Shown piece after piece: positions 11,004-19,998 of a stretch of 40,098 nt of DNA (position 1 is the first letter of the stretch; each line of letters opens with the position of its first letter). The position numbers and the translations under genes are program-made. This DNA comes from an uncultured Patescibacteria group bacterium (GTDB taxonomy: Bacteria > Patescibacteriota > Microgenomatia > UBA10105 > UBA927). Under the pieces are notes generated by a model that had not been told where the DNA came from, did no database searches, and saw only the letters and a list, made by a program, of their open reading frames with translations. Location: the NCBI GenBank assembly GCA_937921305.1, contig CAKZSU010000009.1, positions 1 to 40,098 of the forward strand. Direction: 5' to 3'.

Positions 11004-11299
11004 GAGAGAGGGGAATATTTTCGATAGAACAACTCTTGAACACTTCGAATCGCACAAAGAATTATGGTATATTAAAAGGGATGCATGATAATTTCCATAG
11101 GAAATAAGAGTATACAAGGCGATAGAGACATTTTAGCAAGATGATTGATCTAATTTTTTGATCTTGGAGAGAATAAGATAATCGTCTTAAAAGTAATTAT
11201 GAATCCTACAAGGATGATAAAGGAAAAAACAAATAGAATGAAAGCTAAAAAGAAGAATCGGTCAAACCATATTATGAAAAAGTATATGTTCTTATGGCA
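11004..11299. other. Intergenic region between convergent genes
   Basis: An extended -10 (TGG then TATATT, 11065-11073) points rightwards but leads only to very short frames, including a 34-codon Lys-rich one at 11199-11303 that runs into the end of the opposite gene. No terminator hairpin is clear. Confidence 0.4.
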
Positions 11300-14002
11300 T
11301 TAATAATTATTTAGTCTCTTTTTTATGTTTTCTATAGTATTAATGACGCGTTTGATGCCATTTTTTATTTCATAGCGGTAGACTTTGGTGGTCCGTGTAT
11401 TTCTTTTTCTATTAGTAGTAAATGTCATAATTGGGCTCCATTCGCCTGTTGCGCAACCATTTTGGGCTCGGACCTTTAGGTAATATGTCCTATTTGGTTG
11501 AAGGAAGAAAATATCATATGATTGGACGCCTTCTTTTTTAAGTGTTGCGAGAGCCCCATGTTTTTCTGCTGATGGATCTTCAGAGAAGCTGATGTAATAG
11601 GATGAATCAGAGTCATACACAGGGGTAAAGAAGAGTTTTGCGGTAGTATCTTTGGTATCGATTTGAAAGAGATCTGGGATGCCTTTTGGTTTCTCGTTGT
11701 TGCACTTCGGCGCTTCAAGCGGATTCGTTTTTCCTTGTGTGTTGTTTGCAGATATATTCGATTGATTCTGATTTAAAGAAAGAGTAGGAAGTGCATAGGT
11801 GATTTTTGCAAGATTTTTAAAGTATTGATTATTTTTGATTGATCCAAATGCTCCTCCAAGATATATAGCATTGCTATTTACAATTATTGAATATGTTATG
11901 TCGGTTAGTTCAAGATTAAATACCGTATCAAGCACTCCTGTTTGTTTGTTCACTTTTCCTCCATAACCAATGCCTTGCCCATTGATATCTGAAAACGTTC
12001 CAACAAAATAAACGTTTTCGCTGTCTGTTGTGATTGTGTTTATATAATTATCAAGACTCACACTCCAGCTCATATCGAGCGTTCCATCAAGATTCAATTT
12101 CGCAATGCGTTCTCTTGTTTCTGTTCCAATAAAAGTAAAAAATCCTCCAATAAATAGATTCGTATCTGTTTTATATATCTCAATTACCGCACGATCTGGA
12201 GATGGATTCCATGATGGGTCGGGAAGTCCAGTGGTTTCATCAAGTTTTGCTAGATAATTCCTTGGTTGTCCGCCAATAGTCGTAAATTCTCCTCCTGCAT
12301 ATATGCCGGATGTATCATATAGTACTTTTCTCACTATATCGTCTGGATTTGGGCTCCATGATGGCACAATACTGCCATCTGACTTATTTACTTTTTGTAA
12401 ACGCAATGCTGGGTTTGAAGAATCTCCTCCTATATACACATGATGAGGTGATATTCCAAGTGAAAAAACGCGATCTGCTGATCCAAAGCTAGGAACGATC
12501 CATCCTGGATCTGTGAGTCCGTTGGTTTTATTAACTCTTGCTACTTTATTTCTTGGTGCTCCTCCGATTGTGGTAAAATCTCCTCCTACATAAACATGGG
12601 CATCATCTACCATTACTTTGAAGATCTGATTGTTTGCCCTTGGATCCCATACAGTATCTAGTTGATCATTGCTTTTTTGAAAGCGGGCAATATTTTGTCT
12701 TCGTATACCATCGGCAACAGTAAATATGCCCCCCATAAAAATATATGATCCTTGTTCTGCCATCGTCCAAACTTGATTTGAAAAATTAAAATTCCATCCA
12801 GGTGTTTTTGCTCCTGTGGTTTTATTAGTGGATATGACGTAAGATGCACCATCTTCTGTGATAAGATTATTAAAATTCCCTCCAAAATATACGTTGGCTC
12901 CTGATGGTAGAATAGATAAAACCATGTCATTGATTTGATAAGGAGGCAACCATAAAGGATCTGCATCGCCATTGGTATTATTAAGTTTTGCTGCGTATTG
13001 ACGAGTATCTCCTCCTATAAAGGTGAACAATCCCCCGACAAATATATCTCCACCGGAAGAATACCGAATAACTGTTGGCCATGTATCTGGATTTGGATTC
13101 CATGTTGGATCTACAGCTCCTGTTCCTTTATCAAGTTTTGCAGCATAATTTCTTGGTGTGCTGTCAATTGTTGTAAAATATCCGACTACATATACATGGG
13201 AAGGGGATACATCGATATCTAATACAGAATTGTTTGGATTTGGATTCCATCCAAGAAGACTTCCTGTTCCTGCATCAAGTTTTGCTAGTCCTGATCGAGG
13301 TGTGCTTTGGATGGTATTAAATACCCCGCATACATAGATGTCGCTTCCATCTTTAATAATTTTATTCACATATTCGTTTGGATTTGGATTCCAAGAGGTA
13401 TCTGGAAGTCCCGTGGTAGGATTTACTCTTGCAAGACGATTGATTGATTGTCCTCCAATGATTGTGAAGTCTCCGCCGATATACACATGCGTTCCATCGT
13501 AAAAGATTGTTCTAACTTGGTTGTCTGGATTTGGTGTCCACGTGGTGTCAACGGTTCTATCGGGTTTAATGCGAGCAAGATTTTGAATATTATGAGATCC
13601 TACTTTATCAAAATTTCCACCGATATACCATCCGCCGCTTCCATCAGGGAACACTGCTTGAACATACCCATTTGGATGATCAACAAAATTTTCAATAGTA
13701 TTCCCGCTTGTGTTGTAGAGGACCATATTATTGTATCGTCTTTTTCCCACAAGAAAGAAAGATCCTCCAAAATATACATAATCATCGTCTTGCGCCATTG
13801 TGTATATGACACCATCTGTTGTGAGATTAAAATTCAAATCTAGTTCATATGTTCCAGATGCATAAATGCGAGAGGGAGTAAAAGATATCGCAGAAGCACT
13901 CATGGATAAGGTCAAAAATCCCCCTATTATACATCGAGAGAGCAGAGTAGAGATTCCACGAATAATAGAAGAATGCTTCAGTCGATAATATCGCATATGC
14001 AT
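11300..14002 (-). CDS. Exported delta-60-repeat beta-propeller protein with fibronectin-like C-terminal domain
   Basis: 900 residues. An N-terminal signal segment (residues ~15-40, IIGGFLTLSMSASA) is followed by about a dozen tandem repeats of 50-55 residues with the pattern VYIGGDFTxIGG, NxxARxxxTTG and WNPNPD, the delta-60 (DUF5122) repeat that builds beta-propellers. Residues ~750-855 are a fibronectin-type domain of the kind frequent in Patescibacteria exported proteins (PDLFQID, TTAKLFFTPV, YYLKVRAQNGCATGEWSP) with a Cys pair. The C-terminal ~45 residues are strongly basic with no anchor. Probably secreted or surface-bound; ligand unknown. It opposes argS and has AT-rich TATAAA-type sequence ahead of the ATG. 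Confidence 0.87.
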   Translation of the reverse strand: MHMRYYRLKHSSIIRGISTLLSRCIIGGFLTLSMSASAISFTPSRIYASGTYELDLNFNLTTDGVIYTMAQDDDYVYFGGSFFLVGKRRYNNMVLYNTSGNTIENFVDHPNGYVQAVFPDGSGGWYIGGNFDKVGSHNIQNLARIKPDRTVDTTWTPNPDNQVRTIFYDGTHVYIGGDFTIIGGQSINRLARVNPTTGLPDTSWNPNPNEYVNKIIKDGSDIYVCGVFNTIQSTPRSGLAKLDAGTGSLLGWNPNPNNSVLDIDVSPSHVYVVGYFTTIDSTPRNYAAKLDKGTGAVDPTWNPNPDTWPTVIRYSSGGDIFVGGLFTFIGGDTRQYAAKLNNTNGDADPLWLPPYQINDMVLSILPSGANVYFGGNFNNLITEDGASYVISTNKTTGAKTPGWNFNFSNQVWTMAEQGSYIFMGGIFTVADGIRRQNIARFQKSNDQLDTVWDPRANNQIFKVMVDDAHVYVGGDFTTIGGAPRNKVARVNKTNGLTDPGWIVPSFGSADRVFSLGISPHHVYIGGDSSNPALRLQKVNKSDGSIVPSWSPNPDDIVRKVLYDTSGIYAGGEFTTIGGQPRNYLAKLDETTGLPDPSWNPSPDRAVIEIYKTDTNLFIGGFFTFIGTETRERIAKLNLDGTLDMSWSVSLDNYINTITTDSENVYFVGTFSDINGQGIGYGGKVNKQTGVLDTVFNLELTDITYSIIVNSNAIYLGGAFGSIKNNQYFKNLAKITYALPTLSLNQNQSNISANNTQGKTNPLEAPKCNNEKPKGIPDLFQIDTKDTTAKLFFTPVYDSDSSYYISFSEDPSAEKHGALATLKKEGVQSYDIFFLQPNRTYYLKVRAQNGCATGEWSPIMTFTTNRKRNTRTTKVYRYEIKNGIKRVINTIENIKKRLNNY

Positions 14003-14436
14003 ATTTTTATATTTATAATTTAATTCTTTATACGAATGATTTATTTTGTCAAGAGATTAAGATTATCTGTGAAGCGCCATTGCTATAATATATGTTTATA
14101 TTTCTTACTCTATAATCTTGTTATGAAAGATAACTAATGATTAAAATCTTTGTTTTTAATTACATTTTTAATTAATTAAAAATCTTTTACAAGATGAGGC
14201 CTTGTATGTAGAAATAATTTTTCTCGTTTGACAGAGGGCGCTTACTCATCTGTTCATAGCATATCAGAGACACAAAAAATATTCGGAATTTGTAGTAGGT
14301 ATTGTGTATAATCGCTTACTGTATTGTAAATATATTGTAAACGATATCGTCATCATATTATGACTGTATGCTTTATCTACTTTATTAATATATAGTTATA
14401 TCTATTTATATATAGATATATTTACTATTTAATAGT
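14003..14436. other. Intergenic region upstream of lepA
   Basis: 434 AT-rich bases between two divergent genes. TGC-TATAAT at 14091-14099 (extended -10) and TATAAT at 14307-14312 both point rightwards; the second would give lepA a leader of about 118 bases. A TTGACA at 14228-14233 has no matching -10. No small gene or known RNA recognised. Confidence 0.45.
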
Positions 14437-16371
14437 ATGGATCAGTCGTATATTCGAAATTTCGCTATCATTGCGCATATTGACCATGGCAAATCAACGC
14501 TTGCAGATCGATTGTTGGAGTTTACGGGTACTATTTCTCCTCGAGAAATGGTAAATCAGTTGCTTGATAGCAATCCAATTGAACGAGAGCGTGGAATCAC
14601 GATTAAGCTTGCACCGGTGCGGATGATGTATCGAGCATCGAATATCGAGCATCGAATATCGGACGATGCATCTCGAACAAAAGAGAACAATCAAATATCT
14701 CCAGTTCATCATTTGACACCTAGAGCATATACGTTAAATCTTATCGATACCCCGGGTCATGTGGATTTTTCCTATGAAGTGTCGCGATCGCTTGCTGCGT
14801 GTGAGGGTGCAATTCTTGTGGTGGATGCGACACAAGGTGTACAGGCGCAAACATTGGCAAATCTACAGCAGGCAAGGAAGCATAATCTTGTGATTATTCC
14901 TGTAATTAACAAAATTGATTTACCCAACGCTCGCATTTCCGAGACGATCGCAGAGCTTCTAGATCTTGGGTTTCGCAAAGAGGAGATGATCCAGATTTCT
15001 GCAAAAACCGGTCAGAATGTTGCATTGGTTTTTCGCGCGATTGTTGAACGAATTCCTCCGCCGTCAGGTAATCGTGATCGTCCGCTTCGCGCGCTTGTAT
15101 TTTCTTCTCAATACGATCCGCATAAAGGCGTGGTCGTGTTTGTTCGCGTTGTGGATGGGAAAATTGACGGATCATCTCCTGAGTATTCGTTGCGGTTTAT
15201 GACGTCTGGCGCCGAGGTCAGCCCGATTGAGATCGGCTATTTTACCCCAAAGATGACACCGGGAATCGCGCTTTCCACAGGAGAAGTCGGGTATATTGCA
15301 ACGGGATTAAAAGATATTCGATATGCGAAGGTGGGGGACACGGTGACAACAGTAGACCGCAGTCAGCAGACCGCAGTCCTTGTTCCGTTACCGGGGTATC
15401 AAGAGCCGAAGTCAATGGTATTTCTTGCATTGTTTCCAGTGTCTTCTGATGAATTTCAGATGGCGCGGGAGGCGATGGAAAAATTACGATTGTCTGATAG
15501 CGCATTTTCTTTTCGGCCAATATCGTCATTGGCGCTTGGAAACGGATTTCACTGTGGTTTTCTTGGGCTTCTCCATGCAGAAGTTGTTCAAGAGCGATTG
15601 TTGCGAGAGTTTTCTTTGACAATGATTGCCACTGCGCCAAGTGTTGAATATCATATTGTAAAAAAAGACGGAGAGGAACTTGTTATTCAGTCTCCTGCTG
15701 AGTTTCCTGATCCATCAGTGATCGAGAGTGTAAAAGAGCCAATTATGGACCTTACAATTTTTGCTCCAAGACGATATGTCGGCGCAATTATGCAATTATG
15801 TCAAGAAAAGCGAGGAGAGTATATTGATTTGCAATATCTCACGCAAGGCCAGGCTTTGAAAAGCGAATCGGCGGATGCTGGCGCGTCTGATCTTGCGAAG
15901 TTTACCTATCTCATGCCGTTGTCGGAGATGATTGTTGATTTTTTTGATCGCTTAAAGAGCGCCACAGAAGGGTACGCAAGTTTGGATTATCAATTCTTTG
16001 ATTATCACGAGGTTGATGTGGTGAAGCTCGATATTTTGGTGAACAAGGAAAAAGTTGACGCGTTCTCCACGTTGGTGGTTCGAGAGCGGGCAAGAGATTG
16101 GGGGAAGCATTTGGTGGGAAAATTAGCGGAAGCGATTCCTCGTCAGCAATTCGAAGTGCCGATTCAAGCGGCAATCGGCGGGCAGATTGTAGCAAGGGCT
16201 GATGTGAAAGCGTTTCGAAAAGATGTGATCGCGAAGCTCTACGGCGGAGATCGGACGAGAAAAGATAAGTTGCTTGACAAACAAAAAAAAGGAAAAGTAA
16301 GAATGAAAATGATCGGAAAAGTAGAAATTCCTCAATCGGCCTTTTTCGCTGTGTTGAAGCGAGAGCAATGA
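14437..16371 (+). CDS. lepA: Elongation factor 4 (LepA) GTPase
   Basis: Ribosome-associated translational GTPase. 644 residues against about 600 usually. G1 AHIDHGKST, G2 ERGITIK, G3 DTPGHVDF, G4 NKID and G5 SAKTGQN are present, followed by domains II, III and V and the LepA-specific C-terminal domain (RKDKLLDKQKKGKVRMKMIG). The extra length comes mainly from about 30 residues inserted between the G2 and G3 elements (residues ~66-98), partly encoded by a 14-base tandem repeat, and a smaller insertion at residues ~307-316 encoded by another 14-base repeat. Both keep the frame and all GTPase motifs, so the gene is probably functional. Converges on the downstream protease gene. Confidence 0.96.
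   Translation: MDQSYIRNFAIIAHIDHGKSTLADRLLEFTGTISPREMVNQLLDSNPIERERGITIKLAPVRMMYRASNIEHRISDDASRTKENNQISPVHHLTPRAYTLNLIDTPGHVDFSYEVSRSLAACEGAILVVDATQGVQAQTLANLQQARKHNLVIIPVINKIDLPNARISETIAELLDLGFRKEEMIQISAKTGQNVALVFRAIVERIPPPSGNRDRPLRALVFSSQYDPHKGVVVFVRVVDGKIDGSSPEYSLRFMTSGAEVSPIEIGYFTPKMTPGIALSTGEVGYIATGLKDIRYAKVGDTVTTVDRSQQTAVLVPLPGYQEPKSMVFLALFPVSSDEFQMAREAMEKLRLSDSAFSFRPISSLALGNGFHCGFLGLLHAEVVQERLLREFSLTMIATAPSVEYHIVKKDGEELVIQSPAEFPDPSVIESVKEPIMDLTIFAPRRYVGAIMQLCQEKRGEYIDLQYLTQGQALKSESADAGASDLAKFTYLMPLSEMIVDFFDRLKSATEGYASLDYQFFDYHEVDVVKLDILVNKEKVDAFSTLVVRERARDWGKHLVGKLAEAIPRQQFEVPIQAAIGGQIVARADVKAFRKDVIAKLYGGDRTRKDKLLDKQKKGKVRMKMIGKVEIPQSAFFAVLKREQ
14630..14657 (+). repeat. 14-base tandem repeat inside lepA
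   Basis: Two exact copies of ATCGAGCATCGAAT (14630-14643, 14644-14657) followed by a partial third. They encode the ASNIEHRIS segment of the LepA insertion. The period is not a multiple of three, so expansion by single units would shift the frame. Confidence 0.85.
15354..15378 (+). repeat. Second 14-base-period repeat inside lepA
   Basis: AGACCGCAGTC occurs at 15354-15364 and 15368-15378, period 14 with spacer AGC. It encodes the DRSQQTAV segment, a short insertion before the conserved LPGYQEPKSMVF. Confidence 0.75.
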
Positions 16372-16552
16372 ACGATACGTTGATGCCTTCAAAAAGATGA
16401 GAATACAGCTTATCATTTTTGCAATGCCTGGTCTTGAAAAATCACATATCTTTTCTTGACAATTTCAAATATTAAATCAGTTTTGGCATGGTAAAGAGGT
16501 GTGATGCTGTGATCATATCGTAAATTGGATGAGTAATAGCATTTTGAAAGCA

Positions 16553-17296
16553 TTAGCGATGGTTTGGAAGAAAAAAGGCTATTGCGATGCTGACGATTAT
16601 AAATATCACGGTATTCACTGCCAGTACGATGCCAAGGTATTGCGCAATCGAGACGAGAAGATGGCTCATTACTTCTGTGACCCTTTCTGGTAGATAAATT
16701 CGGACGCCGGCGATATACAGCGATAATGAAATAATTCCAATCACGATTAGGACAGGTAATGTTTCTTTGACATCTTCTCGGGAGCTAAACATATTTGTGG
16801 AAATGGAAAACAAAAGGTAAAAGATGAAGATGGTTCCTAGCGCTGGAAGACGACAATCTAATTGCAGTATTTTTGGTGTCACTTTTAGTAAATCAATCTG
16901 AAAACATGCCCCAGAATGCATTGATTGCATAAGCAGAGAAAGTATTACGATCGAAGCAATACCCCAAAATATCGGCGCAAAGCCAATAATTGTCATTCGA
17001 AACGGATCGGCTTTTGCCACATGGACGCTTCCTGCTTCGATTTCTCTATAGTTGATCCGTTTTGGAATAAGGGAGAGTTTGCCAGTTTTGACGCCAAGAA
17101 TTTCCGCGGTGAACAAATGCGCGAGTTCATGAACAACTGTCCCGGGGAAAAAGAGAAGCGTCACGATGAAAAACGCGACGCGTTCCGACCTCGTGACAAG
17201 ATAGAAAAAGAGAAATATGGTTTGATTGAGCCGTTGAGCGAGCAAATAAAAGATGATTAGCTCTGCGGTTATGATGGGAAGGATGAGGGATAGCAT
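16553..17296 (-). CDS. Membrane metalloprotease with HELAH motif (M50-like)
   Basis: 247 residues with about seven hydrophobic segments. The motif VVHELAHLFTAE near residue 55 lies in a membrane segment, as in site-2-type intramembrane or membrane-embedded zinc proteases. No second M50 metal-ligand motif (NxxPxxxxDG) was found; SSREDVKE near residue 170 could supply an acidic ligand. Substrate unknown; regulated proteolysis or membrane quality control would be typical. The ATG is preceded by TATAAT with a seven-base gap and no Shine-Dalgarno sequence. The upstream acidic protein gene lies on the same strand 92 bases away. Confidence 0.7.
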   Translation of the reverse strand: MLSLILPIITAELIIFYLLAQRLNQTIFLFFYLVTRSERVAFFIVTLLFFPGTVVHELAHLFTAEILGVKTGKLSLIPKRINYREIEAGSVHVAKADPFRMTIIGFAPIFWGIASIVILSLLMQSMHSGACFQIDLLKVTPKILQLDCRLPALGTIFIFYLLFSISTNMFSSREDVKETLPVLIVIGIISLSLYIAGVRIYLPERVTEVMSHLLVSIAQYLGIVLAVNTVIFIIVSIAIAFFLPNHR

Positions 17297-17303
17297 ACAA
17301 ACG

Positions 17304-17309
17304 ATTATA
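17304..17309 (-). promoter_or_regulatory. -10 box of the HELAH protease gene, 7 bases before the ATG
   Basis: TATAAT on the minus strand, seven bases from the start codon at 17296. Predicts a leaderless transcript. Confidence 0.55.
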
Positions 17310-17388
17310 TCGTATATCGTTTTAAAAACGTTTTGTTTATTTTCAAGGGAAATTTATTTGTATTTTGATTCAAAGACAAATGAAGAAT

Positions 17389-18054
17389 TTATTTTTTATT
17401 TTTTCTATTCATTATTAGAAATATTCTTACAAATGGATTTTCTTCCCTTTCTTTTTTTCCTCTTTCACGAACTGCTTCATCTTCTTCTTGTTCTTGTTTT
17501 TTAATTACTTCTTTTGCTTTGTTTACGATAGAAAATCCAAGCTTCAGCATTTCTAAAACTTTTTCAAGCGCTTGTCTTTTCTTGCTTTGTTTTGGTTCTT
17601 TTTGTCTTTCAGGCTCTTTTTTGATTTGGTCTGGTATTTCTTCTTCCGCTTCTGCTTCGTCGAGATCTGGAGACGTTATTTGTCCTTCTAAAGCTTTGAG
17701 AAGTTTTTGTTGATCCTCTGGAGAAAGATTCGCTTCTTCTAGCACTTTTGTGATTTCTTCAATTGGCATATTTCGTAAATTTTGAATCATTTCCTCTACT
17801 GCTTTTTCTTCTGTTACTTTTTCTCCTCCTTCTCCTCCTTCTTCTTCTCTTTCTCCTTCTTCTCCTGATCCCCCTGGCGAATTGGGAGATGGTGGTTCTT
17901 CATTAGATGGCAATCCATCATTTTCCTTATTTGCTAATAGCATTAATGCCTCTCTGGGGTCTTCTCTTGTAGGCGGATTTTCTCTTGTAGGCAATCTAGG
18001 TGGAGAGGGATCTGGTGGGCGAGGGAGTGATGCTTCTGGTGCAATGCCTTCCAT
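17389..18054 (-). CDS. Acidic/proline-rich low-complexity protein of unknown function
   Basis: 221 residues. N-terminal third is Pro/Arg/Ser-rich (SLPRPPDPSPPRLPTRENPP) and probably disordered. A Glu/Gly-rich stretch follows, then a predicted helical segment (MIQNLRNMPIEEITKVLEEA), a second acidic/basic region, and a Lys/Arg-rich C-terminus (RIFLIMNRKNKK). No family recognised and no signal peptide or membrane segment seen. The start at 18054 is preceded by AAGG four bases away and a TATACT/TATATAA region ~20 bases upstream. Composition alone could mislead, but no other long frame competes here. Confidence 0.6.
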   Translation of the reverse strand: MEGIAPEASLPRPPDPSPPRLPTRENPPTREDPREALMLLANKENDGLPSNEEPPSPNSPGGSGEEGEREEEGGEGGEKVTEEKAVEEMIQNLRNMPIEEITKVLEEANLSPEDQQKLLKALEGQITSPDLDEAEAEEEIPDQIKKEPERQKEPKQSKKRQALEKVLEMLKLGFSIVNKAKEVIKKQEQEEDEAVRERGKKEREENPFVRIFLIMNRKNKK

Positions 18055-18210
18055 GGTGCCTTGATGAGTATTTATATAGTATACATATAGTATTCATGTA
18101 CTTTTTAGCGTACGACATTAAATAGAATATCACAAGCGATATTTTTTTTGACGTCTAGCCTTGCAACTTCAAAACGACTGTTTTTTTATAAATTTAATCT
18201 TTTTTGAAAT

Positions 18211-18803
18211 ATGCCAGAAAAACATAGAATAAAAGAATATACAGATTATACATAATATAACATGTACAATTCAGGCGTAAAGAAGTAGATGATATTCTTT
18301 GATCCTCATGATTATCTTGTCCTTCTTTTGTAGTTGAAAGAATATCTGCTTTCGCAGGATGAAGAGGGATTTCTTGCGTTTTGCTTATGCTGAATCATTT
18401 TCATCTTCTTGTGTATCACTATAATGTTCAAACGATTGATGCGTTTATGAATTCGTTGTGTGGTCGGTATGCTGCGTATTTCAATAAAAAATATCCTCGT
18501 TTGGTCTTTTAGTTTAAGGAGTTTAGAGAGTAGTTACAGTTGTTCAAGAAGAACAACTCTTGTATCTAACAGGATACATTCATAGAAATCTACTTAACAA
18601 TGGTGATACGCAGATGCTTTGATGATATACATATTCACTTTATTAATCTATAGAGGGAAAAACACATACAGCGGGTAAAACCAGGCGTTATCCTCTTGTA
18701 CTTCTAAACGAGTTACTATTCTAGGTATTCCTATAAATCGTTTGATGAACTTTCTCAGTTTTCTTATGAAGAAAAAACTTGTTTAAAAGGCTTAGCTTTG
18801 TAA
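18211..18803 (+). pseudogene. Decayed REP-associated tyrosine transposase (IS200/Y1 family)
   Basis: Found by joining three plus-strand frames. Frame A from ATG 18211 reads MPEKHRIKEYTDYT, stop, YNMYNSGVKK, stop, MIFFDPHDYLVLLL, stop, LKEYLL, matching the N-terminus of REP-associated transposases. Frame B gives LMLNHFHLLVYH, the HUH (HxH) motif, and MNSLCGRYAAYFNKKYPR. Frame C gives EEQLLYLTGYIHRN, the region carrying the catalytic Tyr. Frame A-like sequence then ends with KPGVILLYF and SYKSFDEL near TAA 18801. At least four in-frame stops and two or more frameshifts make it non-functional. These enzymes move or domesticate palindromic repeats. It lies between two minus-strand genes, next to another decayed module. 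Confidence 0.85.
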
Positions 18804-18817
18804 TGAATTTTTCTTTT

Positions 18818-19528
18818 TTATGATCTTTTCTTCATTACCGCATAGCCGGCGAATCCAAACATGGCGGATACTGCCATGATAAGCATATTGTGTGATCCAG
18901 CTTTTGGCAGTGTGGAAACACCTTTTACATTGTTATTGACACATACTTGGGCAGTGTCTTCGTCAAAGCGGTCTTCCGCTTTTACTTGCGCTAAGTTTGA
19001 GACACAGAATGTGGATTTTCCCGCCGGAAATTTTTCCGATTCTTCCACTTTCGCGGTGACGATGATTTGTCGAGACTCGCCCGGCTTCATGTTTTCTAAT
19101 TTCATGGTCAATGTTCGATTGGATGGGTCGTACACAGCACTTTTAACATCTCCACCGGTGATCGATCCGCCGGATGTCGGGTAGGTCATATATGGTGGAA
19201 AAATATCTTTCACTTCAACAGTTTTAAATTCTTTGTTTGAACTGTTCTTTACGGTCAATCGGAAGGTCATATACATTCCTGCCGAGGCGCTCGCTTCGGA
19301 AATGGACAGGTTTTCTACATACACCGCGCCGCCATCGGATCCTTGAACGCCGATTTTTTGCACTTCTTTATTGATGGTAAGGTCTTTTGGCGCGCAACTT
19401 GTGCCGTACTGGGATCCGCCGTATTGCGTGACGCAGGTTTCAGCAGATATTGGTTTCGCGCTTATCATCGCAATGATCATAAACGCTATAGTAAACAGTA
19501 TTGTGGAATGGTTTGATTTTATATTCAT
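18818..19528 (-). CDS. Sortase-substrate-like surface protein with DUF11-type domain
   Basis: 236 residues. Signal peptide residues ~1-29 (ILFTIAFMIIAMISAKPISA). Residues ~65-200 form a DUF11-like beta-sandwich (FRLTVKNSSNKEF, VEVKDIFPPYMTYP, MKPGESRQIIVTAKV) as in Gram-positive-type surface proteins. The C-terminus has LPKAG, a hydrophobic helix (MLIMAVSAMFGFAGYAVM) and the tail KKRS: a cell-wall sorting signal with Ala in place of Thr. A class of sortase that cuts such signals is encoded 0.8 kb away on the same strand. The promoter is the best in the window (TTGACA-17-TATCAT), with a leader of about 16 bases without Shine-Dalgarno. Confidence 0.88.
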   Translation of the reverse strand: MNIKSNHSTILFTIAFMIIAMISAKPISAETCVTQYGGSQYGTSCAPKDLTINKEVQKIGVQGSDGGAVYVENLSISEASASAGMYMTFRLTVKNSSNKEFKTVEVKDIFPPYMTYPTSGGSITGGDVKSAVYDPSNRTLTMKLENMKPGESRQIIVTAKVEESEKFPAGKSTFCVSNLAQVKAEDRFDEDTAQVCVNNNVKGVSTLPKAGSHNMLIMAVSAMFGFAGYAVMKKRS

Positions 19529-19550
19529 ATGATTATTTTTTATTGTGCGA

Positions 19551-19579
19551 ATGATAGCATAATTCTATAGGATTGTCAA
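19551..19579 (-). promoter_or_regulatory. Consensus promoter of the LPKAG surface protein gene
   Basis: TTGACA (minus strand, 19574-19579), spacer of 17 bases, TATCAT (19551-19556) with the TGC extended -10 element in front. Predicted start near 19544. Confidence 0.75.
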
Positions 19580-19743
19580 GTACTATGGGATAAGTGGAAT
19601 TTTATGTAAAAAGAGGAGAACAGAAATTGCCTTCCTACCGATTTTTTAAAAGAATACTCTTAAAAGTAAAATGAAATATATAGTATATAATCTACAATAC
19701 TCTTGTTTTTCTTTTATCTTTTGTGTATCCGTACAAAACGGAT

Positions 19744-19998
19744 ATGCATCAATACATTACCGTTTCTTCTCAAGGATAAATTGTTATCCCCAGCGCGATA
19801 CGAAAACAGATGGGGATTCAAGCTGGAAGCAAACTTGCGATCCGCGTTAGCTCTGATCAGGAAATTCCTTTTGTTATTCTTGAGCCAGCGGCAAGTCTAA
19901 CCAAGCGCGTTAAAGGAATCGCGAAAGGCGTTTGCGGATGGGACGAAACATTTGTTGATCTCTCGCGAGGGCGTCATGAGAGAAGTAATTACTCTTGA
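19744..19998 (+). pseudogene. SpoVT/AbrB-type antitoxin gene with a nonsense codon
   Basis: From ATG 19744 the frame reads MHQYITVSSQG, TAA (19777-19779), then IVIPSAIRKQMGIQAGSKLAIRV and a C-terminal tail to TGA 19998. The pattern TVSSxGQIVIPxxIRKxLGI is the AbrB swapped-hairpin DNA-binding domain of MazE/VapB-type antitoxins; the stop stands exactly where the conserved Gln is expected (CAA or CAG to TAA). Re-initiation at ATG 19810 would give a protein without half of the DNA-binding fold. It overlaps the start of the PIN gene by 23 bases, the usual coupling of antitoxin and toxin. The partner is also broken. Confidence 0.8.

Noticed and set aside
11199-11303. 34-codon Lys-rich frame (MNPTRMIKEKTNRMK...)
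   Set aside because: It matches no small ribosomal protein I know, has no ribosome binding site, and runs into the end of the opposite gene.
16456-16461. TTGACA between lepA and the HELAH protease gene
   Set aside because: No -10 hexamer at a suitable distance and no gene follows on that strand.
18538-18578. Two adjacent hairpins resembling a regulatory RNA
   Set aside because: They fall inside the transposase remnant and are explained as coding-sequence residue.
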